A stretch of DNA of 42,858 nt from Desulfosporosinus sp. Tol-M (lineage in GTDB: Bacteria > Bacillota > Desulfitobacteriia > Desulfitobacteriales > Desulfitobacteriaceae), in the NCBI GenBank assembly GCA_000770645.1, contig JQID01000047.1, forward strand, positions 1 to 42,858, given 5' to 3'. The position numbers were made by a program, and so were the translations under genes. Below are positions 1 to 8,390 of this stretch, piece by piece; positions within the stretch are counted from its first letter, which is position 1, and every line of letters starts with the position of its first letter. Under the pieces are notes generated by a model, which was not told the origin of the DNA, did not search any database, and was given only the letters and a program-made list of their open reading frames with translations.

Positions 1-44
1 TGGAATTTAACAATCATCAGGAAAATGATAAAAAGAATGTAGTA

Positions 45-73
45 TTGCTTATATATCGTTTTATTGATATAAT
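45..73 (+). promoter_or_regulatory. Sigma-A promoter of the toxin-antitoxin pair
   Basis: TTGCTT at 45-50 and a perfect TATAAT at 68-73 are separated by exactly 17 bases. They lie 31 bases before the antitoxin start, so transcription should begin near 80 and leave a short leader carrying the ribosome site. Phd/YefM-type antitoxins usually repress their own promoter, but no clear operator palindrome is visible here. Confidence 0.7.
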
Positions 74-103
74 ATGCATATAATAGATGTGGAGGTGAGC
101 AAA

Positions 104-364
104 ATGCCTAACATCAGACCGAGTTCGGACTTGAGAAATAAATACAACGAAATTTCTGAGTTCTGCCATAAATACAAGGAACCTGTTTATATCACAAAGA
201 ATGGGCAGGGTGATTTAGCAGTGATGAGTATTGAAACCTATGAGAAGCTTGCCGGGAAATTCGAACTTTATAAGTTGCTGGACGATGGACTGAAAGCGGC
301 TGAACAGGGTAAAACAAGCCCCTTCCGCGAGGCGTTGGAGGATATTCGGAAAGGGTTGGTTTAA
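104..364 (+). CDS. Phd/YefM-family antitoxin of a type II toxin-antitoxin pair
   Basis: This 86-residue protein begins MPNIRPSSDLRNKYNEI, the usual N-terminal DNA-binding segment of Phd/YefM antitoxins, followed by VYITKNGQGDLAVMSIETYEKL, whose 'TKNG...AVM...YE' pattern is the family hallmark. An upstream ATG at 74 is in frame, but it overlaps the -10 box, whereas the ATG at 104 has GGAGGTG at 91-97, so 104 is chosen. The C-terminal tail after about residue 55 is where such antitoxins wrap the toxin. Its stop is followed directly by the toxin start codon, so the two are translationally coupled. It is expected to neutralise the toxin and repress the operon. Confidence 0.85.
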   Translation: MPNIRPSSDLRNKYNEISEFCHKYKEPVYITKNGQGDLAVMSIETYEKLAGKFELYKLLDDGLKAAEQGKTSPFREALEDIRKGLV

Positions 365-679
365 TTGAGCATTTATACCATCCGCATTACCGAACCGGCG
401 AAAAACGATTTAATAGAAATAGGCCGTTATATCACGGGAGAGCTTTTAGAACCTGCTATTGCCATAAAGTTAGTGGATAAAATCGGTGGTGTCGTTCTAA
501 GTTTGGAGGAAATGCCGCACAGAAACACACCGGTATCGGATGAAAGGCTGGCTTCCTTAGGAATACGAAAGCAACTAGTAGAGAATTATATTATTTTTTA
601 TAAGATATCCGAAGCAAGAAAAATTGTCACGGTGATTCGGATACTCTACGCCAAACGGGATTGGCTGGCATTGTTGTAG
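365..679 (+). CDS. ParE/RelE-superfamily toxin
   Basis: A 104-residue basic protein starting at TTG directly after the antitoxin stop codon, with a purine-rich AAAGGG-like ribosome site inside the antitoxin gene. The order of elements (YTIRITEPAKNDLIEIGRYI, then central IGIRKQLVENYIIFYKI, then VIRILYAKRDW) matches the ParE/RelE toxin fold; the 'NYIIFYKI...VIRILYAKRDW' ending is typical. RelE members cleave mRNA on the ribosome and ParE members poison DNA gyrase. This one looks nearer ParE because the C-terminal catalytic residues of RelE mRNases are not evident, but the subfamily is not certain. The gene appears intact. Confidence 0.85.
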   Translation: MSIYTIRITEPAKNDLIEIGRYITGELLEPAIAIKLVDKIGGVVLSLEEMPHRNTPVSDERLASLGIRKQLVENYIIFYKISEARKIVTVIRILYAKRDWLALL

Positions 680-710
680 CCATCGAATTAAAATAAAATA
701 AACAATTCAA

Positions 711-738
711 AAGATCGCTACGGCGGTCTTTTTGTTTT
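711..738 (+). terminator. Rho-independent terminator after the toxin gene
   Basis: An 8-base stem (AAGATCGC at 711-718 with GCGGTCTT at 723-730, one G-U pair) has a four-base loop and runs into TTTGTTTT. It lies 31 bases after the toxin stop. Confidence 0.75.
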
Positions 739-820
739 GCGGCAAAGGGGACAATCACCTTCTGAATGGCATCTGAAACGGACCTGAAAGGACTATTCAA
801 ATTCATCATATTTACCCCGC

Positions 821-848
821 TTTTAGGGTATAACATATATAGTATAAT
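821..848 (+). promoter_or_regulatory. Possible promoter of the YyaL-like gene
   Basis: A perfect TATAAT lies at 843-848, with a poor -35 candidate (TTTTAG, 821-826) 16 bases upstream. The -10 is good, the -35 weak, so the call rests mainly on position. Confidence 0.35.
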
Positions 849-890
849 GAAACTATTAAAAATATACCTCAAAAAAGGAGGTGTTGCCCA

Positions 891-3048
891 ATGACTACTA
901 AAAATAAGCCCAATAGATTATCCAAGGAAAAATCACCCTATCTGCTTCAACATGCTGAAAATCCCGTAGATTGGTTTCCTTGGGGAGATGAAGCTTTTCA
1001 AAAAGCGAAAGCTGAGAACAAGCCTATTTTCTTATCTATTGGGTATTCGTAGTTGTCTGCTACAAGCGACTTGTCACTGGTGTCATGTCATGGAGCGTGA
1101 ATCCTTTGAAGACCAGGCTGCTGCTGCTGTACTTAATCGCTATTTTATCTCCATTAAGGTTGACCGCGAAGAACGCCCTGATGTTGACCATCTGTACATG
1201 GAATTCTGTCAGGCCCTTACCGGATCGGGTGGTTGGCCGCTCACTATCATTATGACACCTGCGAAAAAGCCCTTTTTCGCCGGAACCTACTTTCCAAAAA
1301 CGCAGCATTATGGACGTCCAGGACTTATGGAACTCTTGGAACAAGTGGGGACTCTCTGGAACACAAGCGAAGGTAAATTGCGGGAGTCTGCCGATAAAAT
1401 AGTTTCTGCAGTTCATTCCGGACGTACCGGTACAAATAAAGCAGCGATCCAATCCTCCCCTTTGGCTGGCGCTGTTTTACTGCAAAACGGCAAGGGTTCC
1501 GCTTCCGAAGCCATGCAAACATGGGGGGAACAAATTATCAAAAAAGCTTATGCGGACTTGACCCGCAGCTTTGATGCCCGTTACGGAGGATTCGGCCGTG
1601 CTCCGAAATTTCCTACGCCCCATACCCTAACCTTTCTCCTTCGCTATGCAGAGGACCACCCGCAGGACAAAGCCCGGGAAATGGTCCGTAAAACCCTTGA
1701 TGGAATGGCCCTCGGGGGAATCTATGATCATATCGGGTTCGGGTTTGCGAGGTACAGTACGGACGAGAAGTGGTTAATCCCTCACTTCGAAAAAATGCTC
1801 TATGATAATGCCCTGCTCGCCTTTGCCTACCTGGAAAGCTATCAGTTCGAGCACCGTCAAGAGGATGCTCGAATAGCACAAGAAATTTTTACATATATCC
1901 TTCGTGACATGACCTCCCCGGAAGGTGGTTTTTATTCCGCGGAAGATGCCGACGCTGAAGGAGTCGAAGGAAAATTCCATGTTTGGACTCCCGAAGAAAT
2001 TGAAGCCGTACTGGACAAGGAGACAGCCGCAAAGTACTGCGCTGTTTATGATATCTCCTCTGATGGTAACTTTGAAGGAAAAAATAACCCCAATTTATTA
2101 CTTGGAGCTTTAGCTAAAATCGCCCGGGACAATGCCCTGACCAAGGATCAGGTATTAAGTTCCCTGGAAAACGCACGCCAAAGCCTATTCGCCGCACGGG
2201 AGAAACGAATCCACCCTCATAAGGACGATAAAATTTTAACAGCCTGGAACGGACTTATGATCGCTGCCTTGGCGAGAGGAGCCCAAGTTCTTGGAAAAGG
2301 CATCTACCTGGAAGCCGCCGCCAAGGCCGCAGATTTTGTCCTCAGCCACCTTGTGCGAAATGATGGGCGACTCCTGGCCCGTTTCCGCGAAGGGGAAGCA
2401 GCCTACCTTGGGTACTTGGACGATTATGCCTTTTTCATTTGGGGGCTCCTGGAACTTTACTCCGCCAGTGGTCAACCTCAATATCTAAAAACCGCACTCC
2501 GCCTCCGAGAGGAACTGGAACGGCTCTTTATGGACGAAGAAGACGGAGGGTACTTTCTTACCGGCTCTGATTCTGATGCCGAAGAGCTTCTCTTCCGGCC
2601 TAAAGAAAGTTATGACGGAGCCCTCCCTTCCGGCAACTCGATCACTGCGCTCAACCTTCTGCGGCTGGCGCGCCTAACCGGTGATGAACGCTGGGAAAAG
2701 CAAGCCGAACAACAGCTTCTCTCTTTTCGCCCCGTTCTGGAGGAACATCCCTCAGGATATACAGCCTTTCTCCAAGCCCTACAGTTTGCTCTTCATCCAA
2801 GTCAGGAATTAATTCTGGCAGGTTCGCTCGAAAACGGAGAACTTCCTGAAATGCGTCAAATTTTCTTTGCCGAGTTTCGTCCTTACTCTTCAGTTCTTTA
2901 CCAGGAAGGAAGCCTGCCTGAAATTATTCCCTGGACTAAGGATTACCCCATTGAGCCAAGTCATGTTATAGCTTATCTGTGTCAAAACTTTACTTGTCAG
3001 CGCCCCGTCCGGAAAATCGAAGAATTCAAATCTCTTCTGAAAAAATAG
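891..3048 (+). pseudogene. YyaL/DUF255 thioredoxin-domain protein, frameshifted by a 19-base insertion
   Basis: The natural start is ATG 891 with AAGGAGGTG just upstream. The frame encodes the typical N-terminus of the YyaL/DUF255 family ([36 protein letters not shown]) and then hits TAG at 1050. The rest of the protein (TCHWCHVMERESFED onward to 3048) continues in another frame. The family reads GYS-TCHWCHVM without a break, so bases 1050-1068 are an extra 19 nt. Removing them restores a single frame of about 712 residues: thioredoxin-like domain with CHWC, then a six-hairpin glycosidase-like domain with conserved motifs such as GGFGRAPKFPTPHTL, IPHFEKMLYDNA and DDKILTAWNGLM. The remainder is well conserved, so the break is recent or an assembly error. 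Its physiological role is not well established. The 3' end converges on fbp with only 9 bases between the stops. Confidence 0.85.
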
Positions 3049-3057
3049 GGTTAGTCA

Positions 3058-5046
3058 TTAGATTTTTTCTTTGATAACACCTTTACGGAAAGCGCCTAAG
3101 AGCATCTCCAGATAATAGATCTGTTTTTTCAGCTTCTGGCCAATATCGGTATCCGCTATCTTCTTCCGTTCAACAACCTTCTCAACAACGCTTACTGTCG
3201 AGCGGATATCGATTCCGTCGTTTACCGATTTTTCCACGGATTCGAAAGGCTGATGGCTTACCAGCTGCAGACCGTAGGAATTAAAGATCAGAGTATATCC
3301 GGCGATCCCTGTTTCTCTTTGATAGGCTTTCGCAAATCCGCCGTCAATAACCAATAATCTACCATTGGCTTTTATTGGGCTCTCCCCTTTGCCGGTCTTT
3401 ACAGGGACATGTCCATTGATGATATGTCCCTTCTCCGGATCAAGTCCAAACTCCTTAAGGATCATCTTTGCAATATTTTCATCATTGACCAAAGTAAAAT
3501 AGGGGGTAAAGCGTTCCTTGTGGGGAGTTTTGTCATCAATGAAATACCTTTCCAAGGTTGCCATCTTGTCTTTGCCGAATAGCGGGGAATCCTGATGGCA
3601 CCATAGGTACCAGAAAAAATCTGTAGTGTTGTCCTTGGTTTCCCTGCCGAAATAAGCTTCCCTGACCCATTGCTCCATCTTGTCCAACAAGGCCATGCCT
3701 GAGTCTTCCTCACCGTTGAATTTTAATTTCTTCAGGGTCCCGTCAGGATTCATGGGAATAGATGCATGGAACAACAGGTTGGAGTTGTATTTTAGATACA
3801 TGCTGCCTTTGGCGAACATGAACCTGATATGTTGTTGGAGCTTTTCACTCTTCAGGAATGAATACCTTAGCTTGTCAATAACCAATTTTTCTTCTTCGGT
3901 CAGCTTCCAGGGTTCTTTTGGGTCGATGGTCGGGAAGGTTTGGATATTTAGTTTGTATACTACGTCTCCGACGTTGATGGTGTATTCCTCATAATTGATT
4001 TTATCCAGGAGCAACCGATCAAAAAGATCATATTCCGGGTGGTTTAAGGCAATTTCATGCTCGAGTTTGAACTGGATAATCGTGATAGCCTTATGCATTT
4101 TTGAGAGAAGATCAATATCCGAATCCGGTACGATATCGTTGGCGCTGATTTTTGGTTTGAATTTGCGGCAATCATCTCCCTTATAGGTAGTCAAGGCAAA
4201 TGTAGCAAGGGGGAAGAGATTGATCCCGTAGCCTTCTTCCAAAATATCCATGTTAGCGTATCTCAAGCAGATGCGGACTACGTTGGAAATGCAGGCGCTG
4301 TCACCTGCACCGGCACCCATCCAGAGAATGTCGTGGTTTCCCCACTGAATATCCACGGAATGATGTTTCATTAGGGTATCCATGATGTAATGCGGTCCCG
4401 GTCCCCTGTCGTAGACGTCGCCGATGATATGCAGATGGTCAACGGTGAGCTTCTGGATCACATTTGAGATATTTATAATAAAGTCTTCTGCACTATCCAG
4501 TTCTACAATAGTATCGATGATTTGATTGTAGTATTCTTTTCTATTGGACCGGTCCTCATCCTTATGCAACAGTTCCTGGATGATGTAAGCAAAATCCGGA
4601 GGAAGTGCTTTTCTGACCTTGGAACGGGTATATTTTGACGAAGCGTCCCTGCACACCTGAATCAGCCTGTAAATGGTGATCTTATACCAATCGGTAAGGT
4701 TAACCTCCCTCTCTTTGACCAGCTGAAGCTTTTCTTCAGGATAATAGATGAGTGAGGCAAGCTCATTGATATCATTTTGAGAGAGTGTTTTTCCCAGCAC
4801 ATCATTGATTTTTCTTTTTACAACGCCCGAGGCATTTTTCATCACATGGTTAAAGGCTCCATATTCTCCGTGAAGATCGGTAAGAAAATGCTCCGTACCT
4901 TTGGGAAGATTCAAAATGGATTTGAGGTTAATGACCTCAGATGCGGCTTGTGAGATAGTACGAAATTTTTGAGACAGGAGTTCAAGATAATCCTGCTGCT
5001 TCATCAGATCTTTGGTTTTGAAATTATTCAAATTACATCCCCCCAT
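3058..5046 (-). CDS. fbp: Fructose-1,6-bisphosphatase, class III
   Basis: This protein of about 660 residues hydrolyses fructose 1,6-bisphosphate to fructose 6-phosphate in gluconeogenesis. Class III enzymes belong to the metallophosphoesterase superfamily and are typical of Firmicutes. The metal-binding blocks are visible: TDLHGEYGAFNHV near residue 57, IIGDVYDRGPGPHYIMD near 210, WGNHDILWMGAGAGD near 240, and C-terminal INGHVPVKTGKGE near 540. Length fits the family. The start is uncertain. ATG 5046 has no good ribosome site. TTG at 5031 follows a GGGGGA and is a good candidate, and ATG 5004 begins the conserved MKQQDYLELL segment. The next gene upstream, a fructose-6-phosphate aldolase, is separated by a strong terminator, so fbp is probably transcribed alone. 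Confidence 0.95.
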   Translation of the reverse strand: MGGCNLNNFKTKDLMKQQDYLELLSQKFRTISQAASEVINLKSILNLPKGTEHFLTDLHGEYGAFNHVMKNASGVVKRKINDVLGKTLSQNDINELASLIYYPEEKLQLVKEREVNLTDWYKITIYRLIQVCRDASSKYTRSKVRKALPPDFAYIIQELLHKDEDRSNRKEYYNQIIDTIVELDSAEDFIINISNVIQKLTVDHLHIIGDVYDRGPGPHYIMDTLMKHHSVDIQWGNHDILWMGAGAGDSACISNVVRICLRYANMDILEEGYGINLFPLATFALTTYKGDDCRKFKPKISANDIVPDSDIDLLSKMHKAITIIQFKLEHEIALNHPEYDLFDRLLLDKINYEEYTINVGDVVYKLNIQTFPTIDPKEPWKLTEEEKLVIDKLRYSFLKSEKLQQHIRFMFAKGSMYLKYNSNLLFHASIPMNPDGTLKKLKFNGEEDSGMALLDKMEQWVREAYFGRETKDNTTDFFWYLWCHQDSPLFGKDKMATLERYFIDDKTPHKERFTPYFTLVNDENIAKMILKEFGLDPEKGHIINGHVPVKTGKGESPIKANGRLLVIDGGFAKAYQRETGIAGYTLIFNSYGLQLVSHQPFESVEKSVNDGIDIRSTVSVVEKVVERKKIADTDIGQKLKKQIYYLEMLLGAFRKGVIKEKI

Positions 5047-5164
5047 GCTCGATGCGAGTCTCGCTCACTCAGGATCTGTCCCTTCCAGTATTCGACAAAT
5101 TCCTTAGGAACTCAAATGCTGCACGCATTTATTATTATGTCATCACATTGGTCTTAATAACTTG

Positions 5165-5193
5165 ATTGTGACATACTTTTGACGCATTTTCAA
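5165..5193 (-). promoter_or_regulatory. Possible promoter of fbp
   Basis: On the minus strand TTGAAA (5188-5193) and CACAAT (5165-5170) are 17 bases apart, between the upstream terminator and fbp. The -10 is a poor match, so this is only a candidate. No catabolite-response (cre) element was recognised beside it. Confidence 0.3.
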
Positions 5194-5230
5194 CCGAAAT
5201 TAGAGTATAAATTGTATATAAACTGTATTA

Positions 5231-5279
5231 AAAAAGTTGGTATCCACTTATCTGTTGATTCAGATAGGAGGATACCAAC
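5231..5279 (-). terminator. Strong terminator after the aldolase operon
   Basis: Read on the minus strand, GTTGGTATCC (5270-5279) pairs perfectly with GGATACCAAC (5236-5245). An inner TATCTG/CAGATA stem extends the hairpin, and TTTTT follows at 5231-5235. It ends the operon whose last gene is the aldolase at 5324-5971. Confidence 0.85.
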
Positions 5280-5323
5280 CTGTCAATTATCCAACATCGT
5301 ATTTACTCCAACCAGTAGCACAA

Positions 5324-5971
5324 CTACAATTTACTAAGTTTTTGCCAATCGGCTAAAAACTTATCGATCCCAGCGTCTGTCAAAGGGTGACGAAATAACT
5401 GCCGCAAAACGCCAAATGGAACTGTTGCATAATCTGCTCCGATTTTCGCTGCTTCCGTGACATGCACAGGGTTTCGAATGCTTGCCGCAATAATTTTTGT
5501 TTCAAGTCTATGCACTTGAAAAATCTCGCACATATCTTCCAGCGAGTTCAGCCCATTTTCACCGATGTCATCCAGACGACCCAGAAATGGACTGACATAA
5601 GTGGCGCCCGCTCGTGCTGCCAGCAGCGCTTGGTTCGCTGTAAACACAAGCGTTACATTCGTCTTGATTTTATCTGCCCTTAAGGCTTTGACTGTTTTGA
5701 GACCGGCTTCAGTCATCGGAATCTTGACCACAATATTCTCATGAATTGCTGCTAACACCCTTGCTTCTTGCAGCATTCCCTGATGATCAAGCGCAATAAC
5801 TTCTGCGCTTATTGGTCCATCCACGATCCCTGTCACAATGTTAAGGAGTTCGTGAAAATCCTTACCTTCCTTAGCCACTAAACTGGGATTCGTCGTAAGA
5901 CCGGCAATCACGCCCATATCCCAAGCTTGTTTTATTTCATCAATATTCGCCGTGTCTAAGAAAAACTCCAT
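5324..5971 (-). CDS. fsa: Fructose-6-phosphate aldolase / transaldolase (TalC/FSA subfamily)
   Basis: This 215-residue protein has the length and motifs of the small transaldolase/FSA subfamily: [15 protein letters not shown] at the N-terminus, GLTTNPSL near 24-31, and the Schiff-base lysine in [10 protein letters not shown] (Lys83). A C-terminal [21 protein letters not shown] also fits. It is a TIM-barrel enzyme that either transfers dihydroxyacetone units (transaldolase, non-oxidative pentose phosphate pathway) or cleaves fructose 6-phosphate. Sequence alone does not separate the two activities reliably. An AAGAAGG lies about 8 bases before the ATG. It is the last gene of the femAB-alr-spo0F-zinc-ribbon-fsa run and is followed by a strong terminator. 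A neighbouring fbp makes a sugar-phosphate context. Confidence 0.92.
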   Translation of the reverse strand: MEFFLDTANIDEIKQAWDMGVIAGLTTNPSLVAKEGKDFHELLNIVTGIVDGPISAEVIALDHQGMLQEARVLAAIHENIVVKIPMTEAGLKTVKALRADKIKTNVTLVFTANQALLAARAGATYVSPFLGRLDDIGENGLNSLEDMCEIFQVHRLETKIIAASIRNPVHVTEAAKIGADYATVPFGVLRQLFRHPLTDAGIDKFLADWQKLSKL

Positions 5972-5992
5972 GAGGTTGCCTTCTTTCTAATG

Positions 5993-6673
5993 CTATTTTT
6001 TTACCTCCTCGTTAGTCTTGGAGAGATGCTGACCACGCAGTGGATTATTTATATGCAAAGTTTTATTCTCTTCCAGATACATCGAATTTATTCCTTCGAT
6101 TTGCCGGACATTATCCGAACTGTCCGCATAAATTACCCCCACTGCTTCACAGAATTCACAATAAAGTTCGATGCGATCCGGTAACAACTCGAAAGATAGC
6201 TGAAGGTTTCCGCAAGCACACCCTAAATCTCCTTGCTTGGCCAGATGATGGAGATAATCTAAAATCCTTAGCATCACTTCAGGATTTTCGAAATCTTCCT
6301 CATAACCTAGCCCTGCTGCCAATTCCCCAATGGATTGTTCTTGTTCATGACAGGCTTGGGTAACTTTCTGTCGAGGCCCAATATATCCGACAGGAGCTTC
6401 CACGGCAGGACAAATAAGCGGCAGCTTGTTATAACCCCATAGGGTATGCCGATTTAATCGTAAATAATGGGTCTCCCCACAGTAAGCGCAAGCATAAGTG
6501 ACGTTAAACTGCTGAAGGTTACCGCTGGTTACGGACATATGCTGAAGACCGCAACCACATAGCAGGTTCTTTCGACCTCGCCGAGAAAATGCAAAGAGAG
6601 AGAGGGCATGGAATTCTAACTTACCGCATTGGGAACATTGAATAGCGATCGTCGTATTTGTTGTTAGAATCAT
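5993..6673 (-). CDS. Unknown protein with several zinc-ribbon-like Cys pairs
   Basis: I do not recognise a named family for this 226-residue protein. It has Cys pairs spread along its length: CSQCGK near residue 13, CGCG near 39, CAYCGE near 62, CACG near 154 and CEFCE near 172, suggesting two or more zinc-binding knuckles. A helical, acidic middle section lies between about 110 and 150. No signal peptide or membrane segment is seen, so it is probably cytoplasmic. It sits between the Spo0F-like regulator and the aldolase in the same direction. The 122 bases upstream hold a perfect inverted repeat. It has good codon-level coherence and a GAGGAGAG-like ribosome site before the ATG. Confidence 0.75.
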   Translation of the reverse strand: MILTTNTTIAIQCSQCGKLEFHALSLFAFSRRGRKNLLCGCGLQHMSVTSGNLQQFNVTYACAYCGETHYLRLNRHTLWGYNKLPLICPAVEAPVGYIGPRQKVTQACHEQEQSIGELAAGLGYEEDFENPEVMLRILDYLHHLAKQGDLGCACGNLQLSFELLPDRIELYCEFCEAVGVIYADSSDNVRQIEGINSMYLEENKTLHINNPLRGQHLSKTNEEVKK

Positions 6674-6748
6674 AATTCTCTCCTCTTCCTACAGCATATA
6701 CTTCATTCACTTTATACTTCGTCATACAAGAGGATTTTCCTGCCTTTA

Positions 6749-6777
6749 GCCTAACAAAATAGTATATATTGTTAGGC
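6749..6777. repeat. Inverted repeat between the spo0F-like and zinc-ribbon genes
   Basis: GCCTAACAA (6749-6757) and TTGTTAGGC (6769-6777) are a perfect 9-base inverted repeat around an 11-base AT-rich centre. There is no T-run after it on either strand, so it is not an ordinary terminator. It may be an operator or an RNA-processing hairpin. Confidence 0.45.
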
Positions 6778-6795
6778 GATCACCTGTGTTTACTA

Positions 6796-7167
6796 TTAGG
6801 ACACCGGTAAAATTTCCCTCACCCGTGCTCTCAGCTCAAACAAATCAAAGGGCTTAGCCAAATAAAAGAGAATCCCAAGGTCCTTTGCTTGCTCCAAGTT
6901 CTGAGAATCACCATAGGCCGTCATCATAATCACACCAACTTGATATTCTAAGGCACGAATTTGTTTTAATGTTTCCATCCCGTTCATTCTTGGCATTTTC
7001 ATATCCATCAATATAAGATCTGGCTTAAAGTCACTCAGTAACTGCAGTGCTTCCTCTCCGTTCTCCGCCATTGCAACTTCATGTTTATCCTCCTGGAAGG
7101 TCTCGAAGAGCAGGCGCCGCACACCAAATTGGTCATCTACAACAAGAATTTTACCCACTTCCTTCAT
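6796..7167 (-). CDS. spo0F: Spo0F-like single-domain response regulator
   Basis: This 123-residue receiver domain has no output domain. The acidic pocket is Asp11-Asp12 in ILVVDDQFGVR, the phosphoacceptor is Asp55 in LILMDMKMPRMNG, and Thr83 (VIMMTAYG) and Lys105 (YLAKPFD) complete the switch. The long match to Bacillus Spo0F in the first block, at MMTAYG and at AKPFD makes it the likely phosphorelay intermediate that carries phosphate from sensor kinases toward Spo0A. Many clostridial lineages lack a full relay, so the role here is inferred. The start at 7167 has AAGGG six bases upstream and overlaps the end of the alr-like gene by 17 bases, indicating translational coupling. A GTG at 7158 is an alternative. 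Confidence 0.85.
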   Translation of the reverse strand: MKEVGKILVVDDQFGVRRLLFETFQEDKHEVAMAENGEEALQLLSDFKPDLILMDMKMPRMNGMETLKQIRALEYQVGVIMMTAYGDSQNLEQAKDLGILFYLAKPFDLFELRARVREILPVS

Positions 7168-8386
7168 TCCTTTCCCTTATGTTTATCTCATATAGAATAT
7201 TCTGTGAAAATGGTAAAACTCCTTCTTTTATAACCCATTCTGAGAACATTTGTCCATCTTGTCTATATCTCCTGGGGATTCGAGGGTTTGCCACAGTCCG
7301 GCGTAAAGGGATTCTAACCTCATCCCCCAGGGCGCAATCCTGCATTCCCACATCAATCACAGTTAGCTGCATACCTATTTTTCCGGCAACGCGAACCGTC
7401 TTCCCCTTAAGTTCCACCCGTTCCAGCCCGAGGAAAAAACCAAACAATGCCGCAAGATTTTTAATCACTATTTTAAGGAAATCAATCCATCCCTGGGGTG
7501 TGAAACGCGGTTCCAACCCAAATCCATCCGCATACCCCACAGGGATCACAGCAAGCTGAGTCTCAGCCTTCGTACGATAGATACTTTGATACCCTACATA
7601 AGTGCCTTTGGGGACTTTACGCAGATGAACTATCCTGCTTTTAGCAACCCAGGGGTCGCTTAACTTTAATTTTCCTTTGAATCCTTGCCCCGGATAATGT
7701 CCGATCAACAATGTCCCGATTCGCACAAAGTCATGGTGCCACTCGGAGTAATCGAGAAATGCCGCACTGTTGCAGACATGTTTCCAAGTCGGATGAATTC
7801 CCAATTCTCCCAGACGGGTCGTAAAGGAAATAAAGCGTTCATATTGCCTTAATGTATAGACCCTATCCCTACGGGCTGCACGAGCGAAGTGAGTATAGAC
7901 TCCTGCAACCTGAAGATGGGGCGCTTTTTCCAGGACATAAGAAAGCGCTTCCAGTTCGGAGAACTGAAAACCTGTTCTCCCCATGCCAGTTTCTACCTTG
8001 AGATGCACCTGGACTAGCGGAGAATTTTCCGATTCCAGAGCCGAACAAACCTTATTCAACTCCACAATCGAAGATAGTTCGGAAAGCGTTAACTGTAACC
8101 GTGCCGCAATGGCCGCAGACCAATCTTCCTGTGTGGTTGGCCCCAGCACCAGGATTAGCCCCTCTATGCCATGCTCCCGCAAGATCAGCCCTTCTTCAAC
8201 TCTTGTGACCGCAAACGCTTCACATCCGGCTCGCGCCAAGGCACGCGCGACTTCTACCGCACCTAAGCCATAGGCATCTGCTTTCACAACTGCCATACAC
8301 TTAGCTTCAGGACTAAGGTGCTTAATTATTTCTTGATAATTCCCCACTACGGCATCAAGGTCAACTTCAATCCAGGTTCCAGCCAT
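7151..8386 (-). CDS. alr: Alanine racemase family protein (PLP-dependent), divergent C-terminus
   Basis: This 411-residue protein has the N-terminal PLP barrel of alanine racemases. The PLP lysine is Lys35 in VVKADAYGLG, with KVETGMGRTGF near 128, HVCNSAA near 203 and the phosphate-region FVRIGTLLIG near 220. The second catalytic base region reads VGYQSIY where the family has VSYG, so the tyrosine is kept. The C-terminal block normally written GRxCMDQ reads GKIGMQL here, losing the Cys and Asp, and about 25 residues of hydrophobic sequence (IVIKNLAALFGFFLGL) are inserted before it. It probably racemises alanine for peptidoglycan, but a different amino-acid substrate is possible. A GGAGGGGAT site precedes the ATG. 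The femAB-like gene ends 4 bases upstream. Confidence 0.85.
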   Translation of the reverse strand: MAGTWIEVDLDAVVGNYQEIIKHLSPEAKCMAVVKADAYGLGAVEVARALARAGCEAFAVTRVEEGLILREHGIEGLILVLGPTTQEDWSAAIAARLQLTLSELSSIVELNKVCSALESENSPLVQVHLKVETGMGRTGFQFSELEALSYVLEKAPHLQVAGVYTHFARAARRDRVYTLRQYERFISFTTRLGELGIHPTWKHVCNSAAFLDYSEWHHDFVRIGTLLIGHYPGQGFKGKLKLSDPWVAKSRIVHLRKVPKGTYVGYQSIYRTKAETQLAVIPVGYADGFGLEPRFTPQGWIDFLKIVIKNLAALFGFFLGLERVELKGKTVRVAGKIGMQLTVIDVGMQDCALGDEVRIPLRRTVANPRIPRRYRQDGQMFSEWVIKEGVLPFSQNILYEINIRERNEGSG

Positions 8387-8390
8387 GGTC

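Noticed and set aside
5047-5075. GCGAG/CTCGC hairpin just upstream of fbp
   Set aside because: It is only 5 bases per arm with one base between, so too small to be treated as a regulatory element.
7047-7559. Plus-strand open frame of 170 codons opposite the alr-like and spo0F-like genes
   Set aside because: It lies antisense to two well-supported genes, has no ribosome site and its protein has no recognisable pattern.
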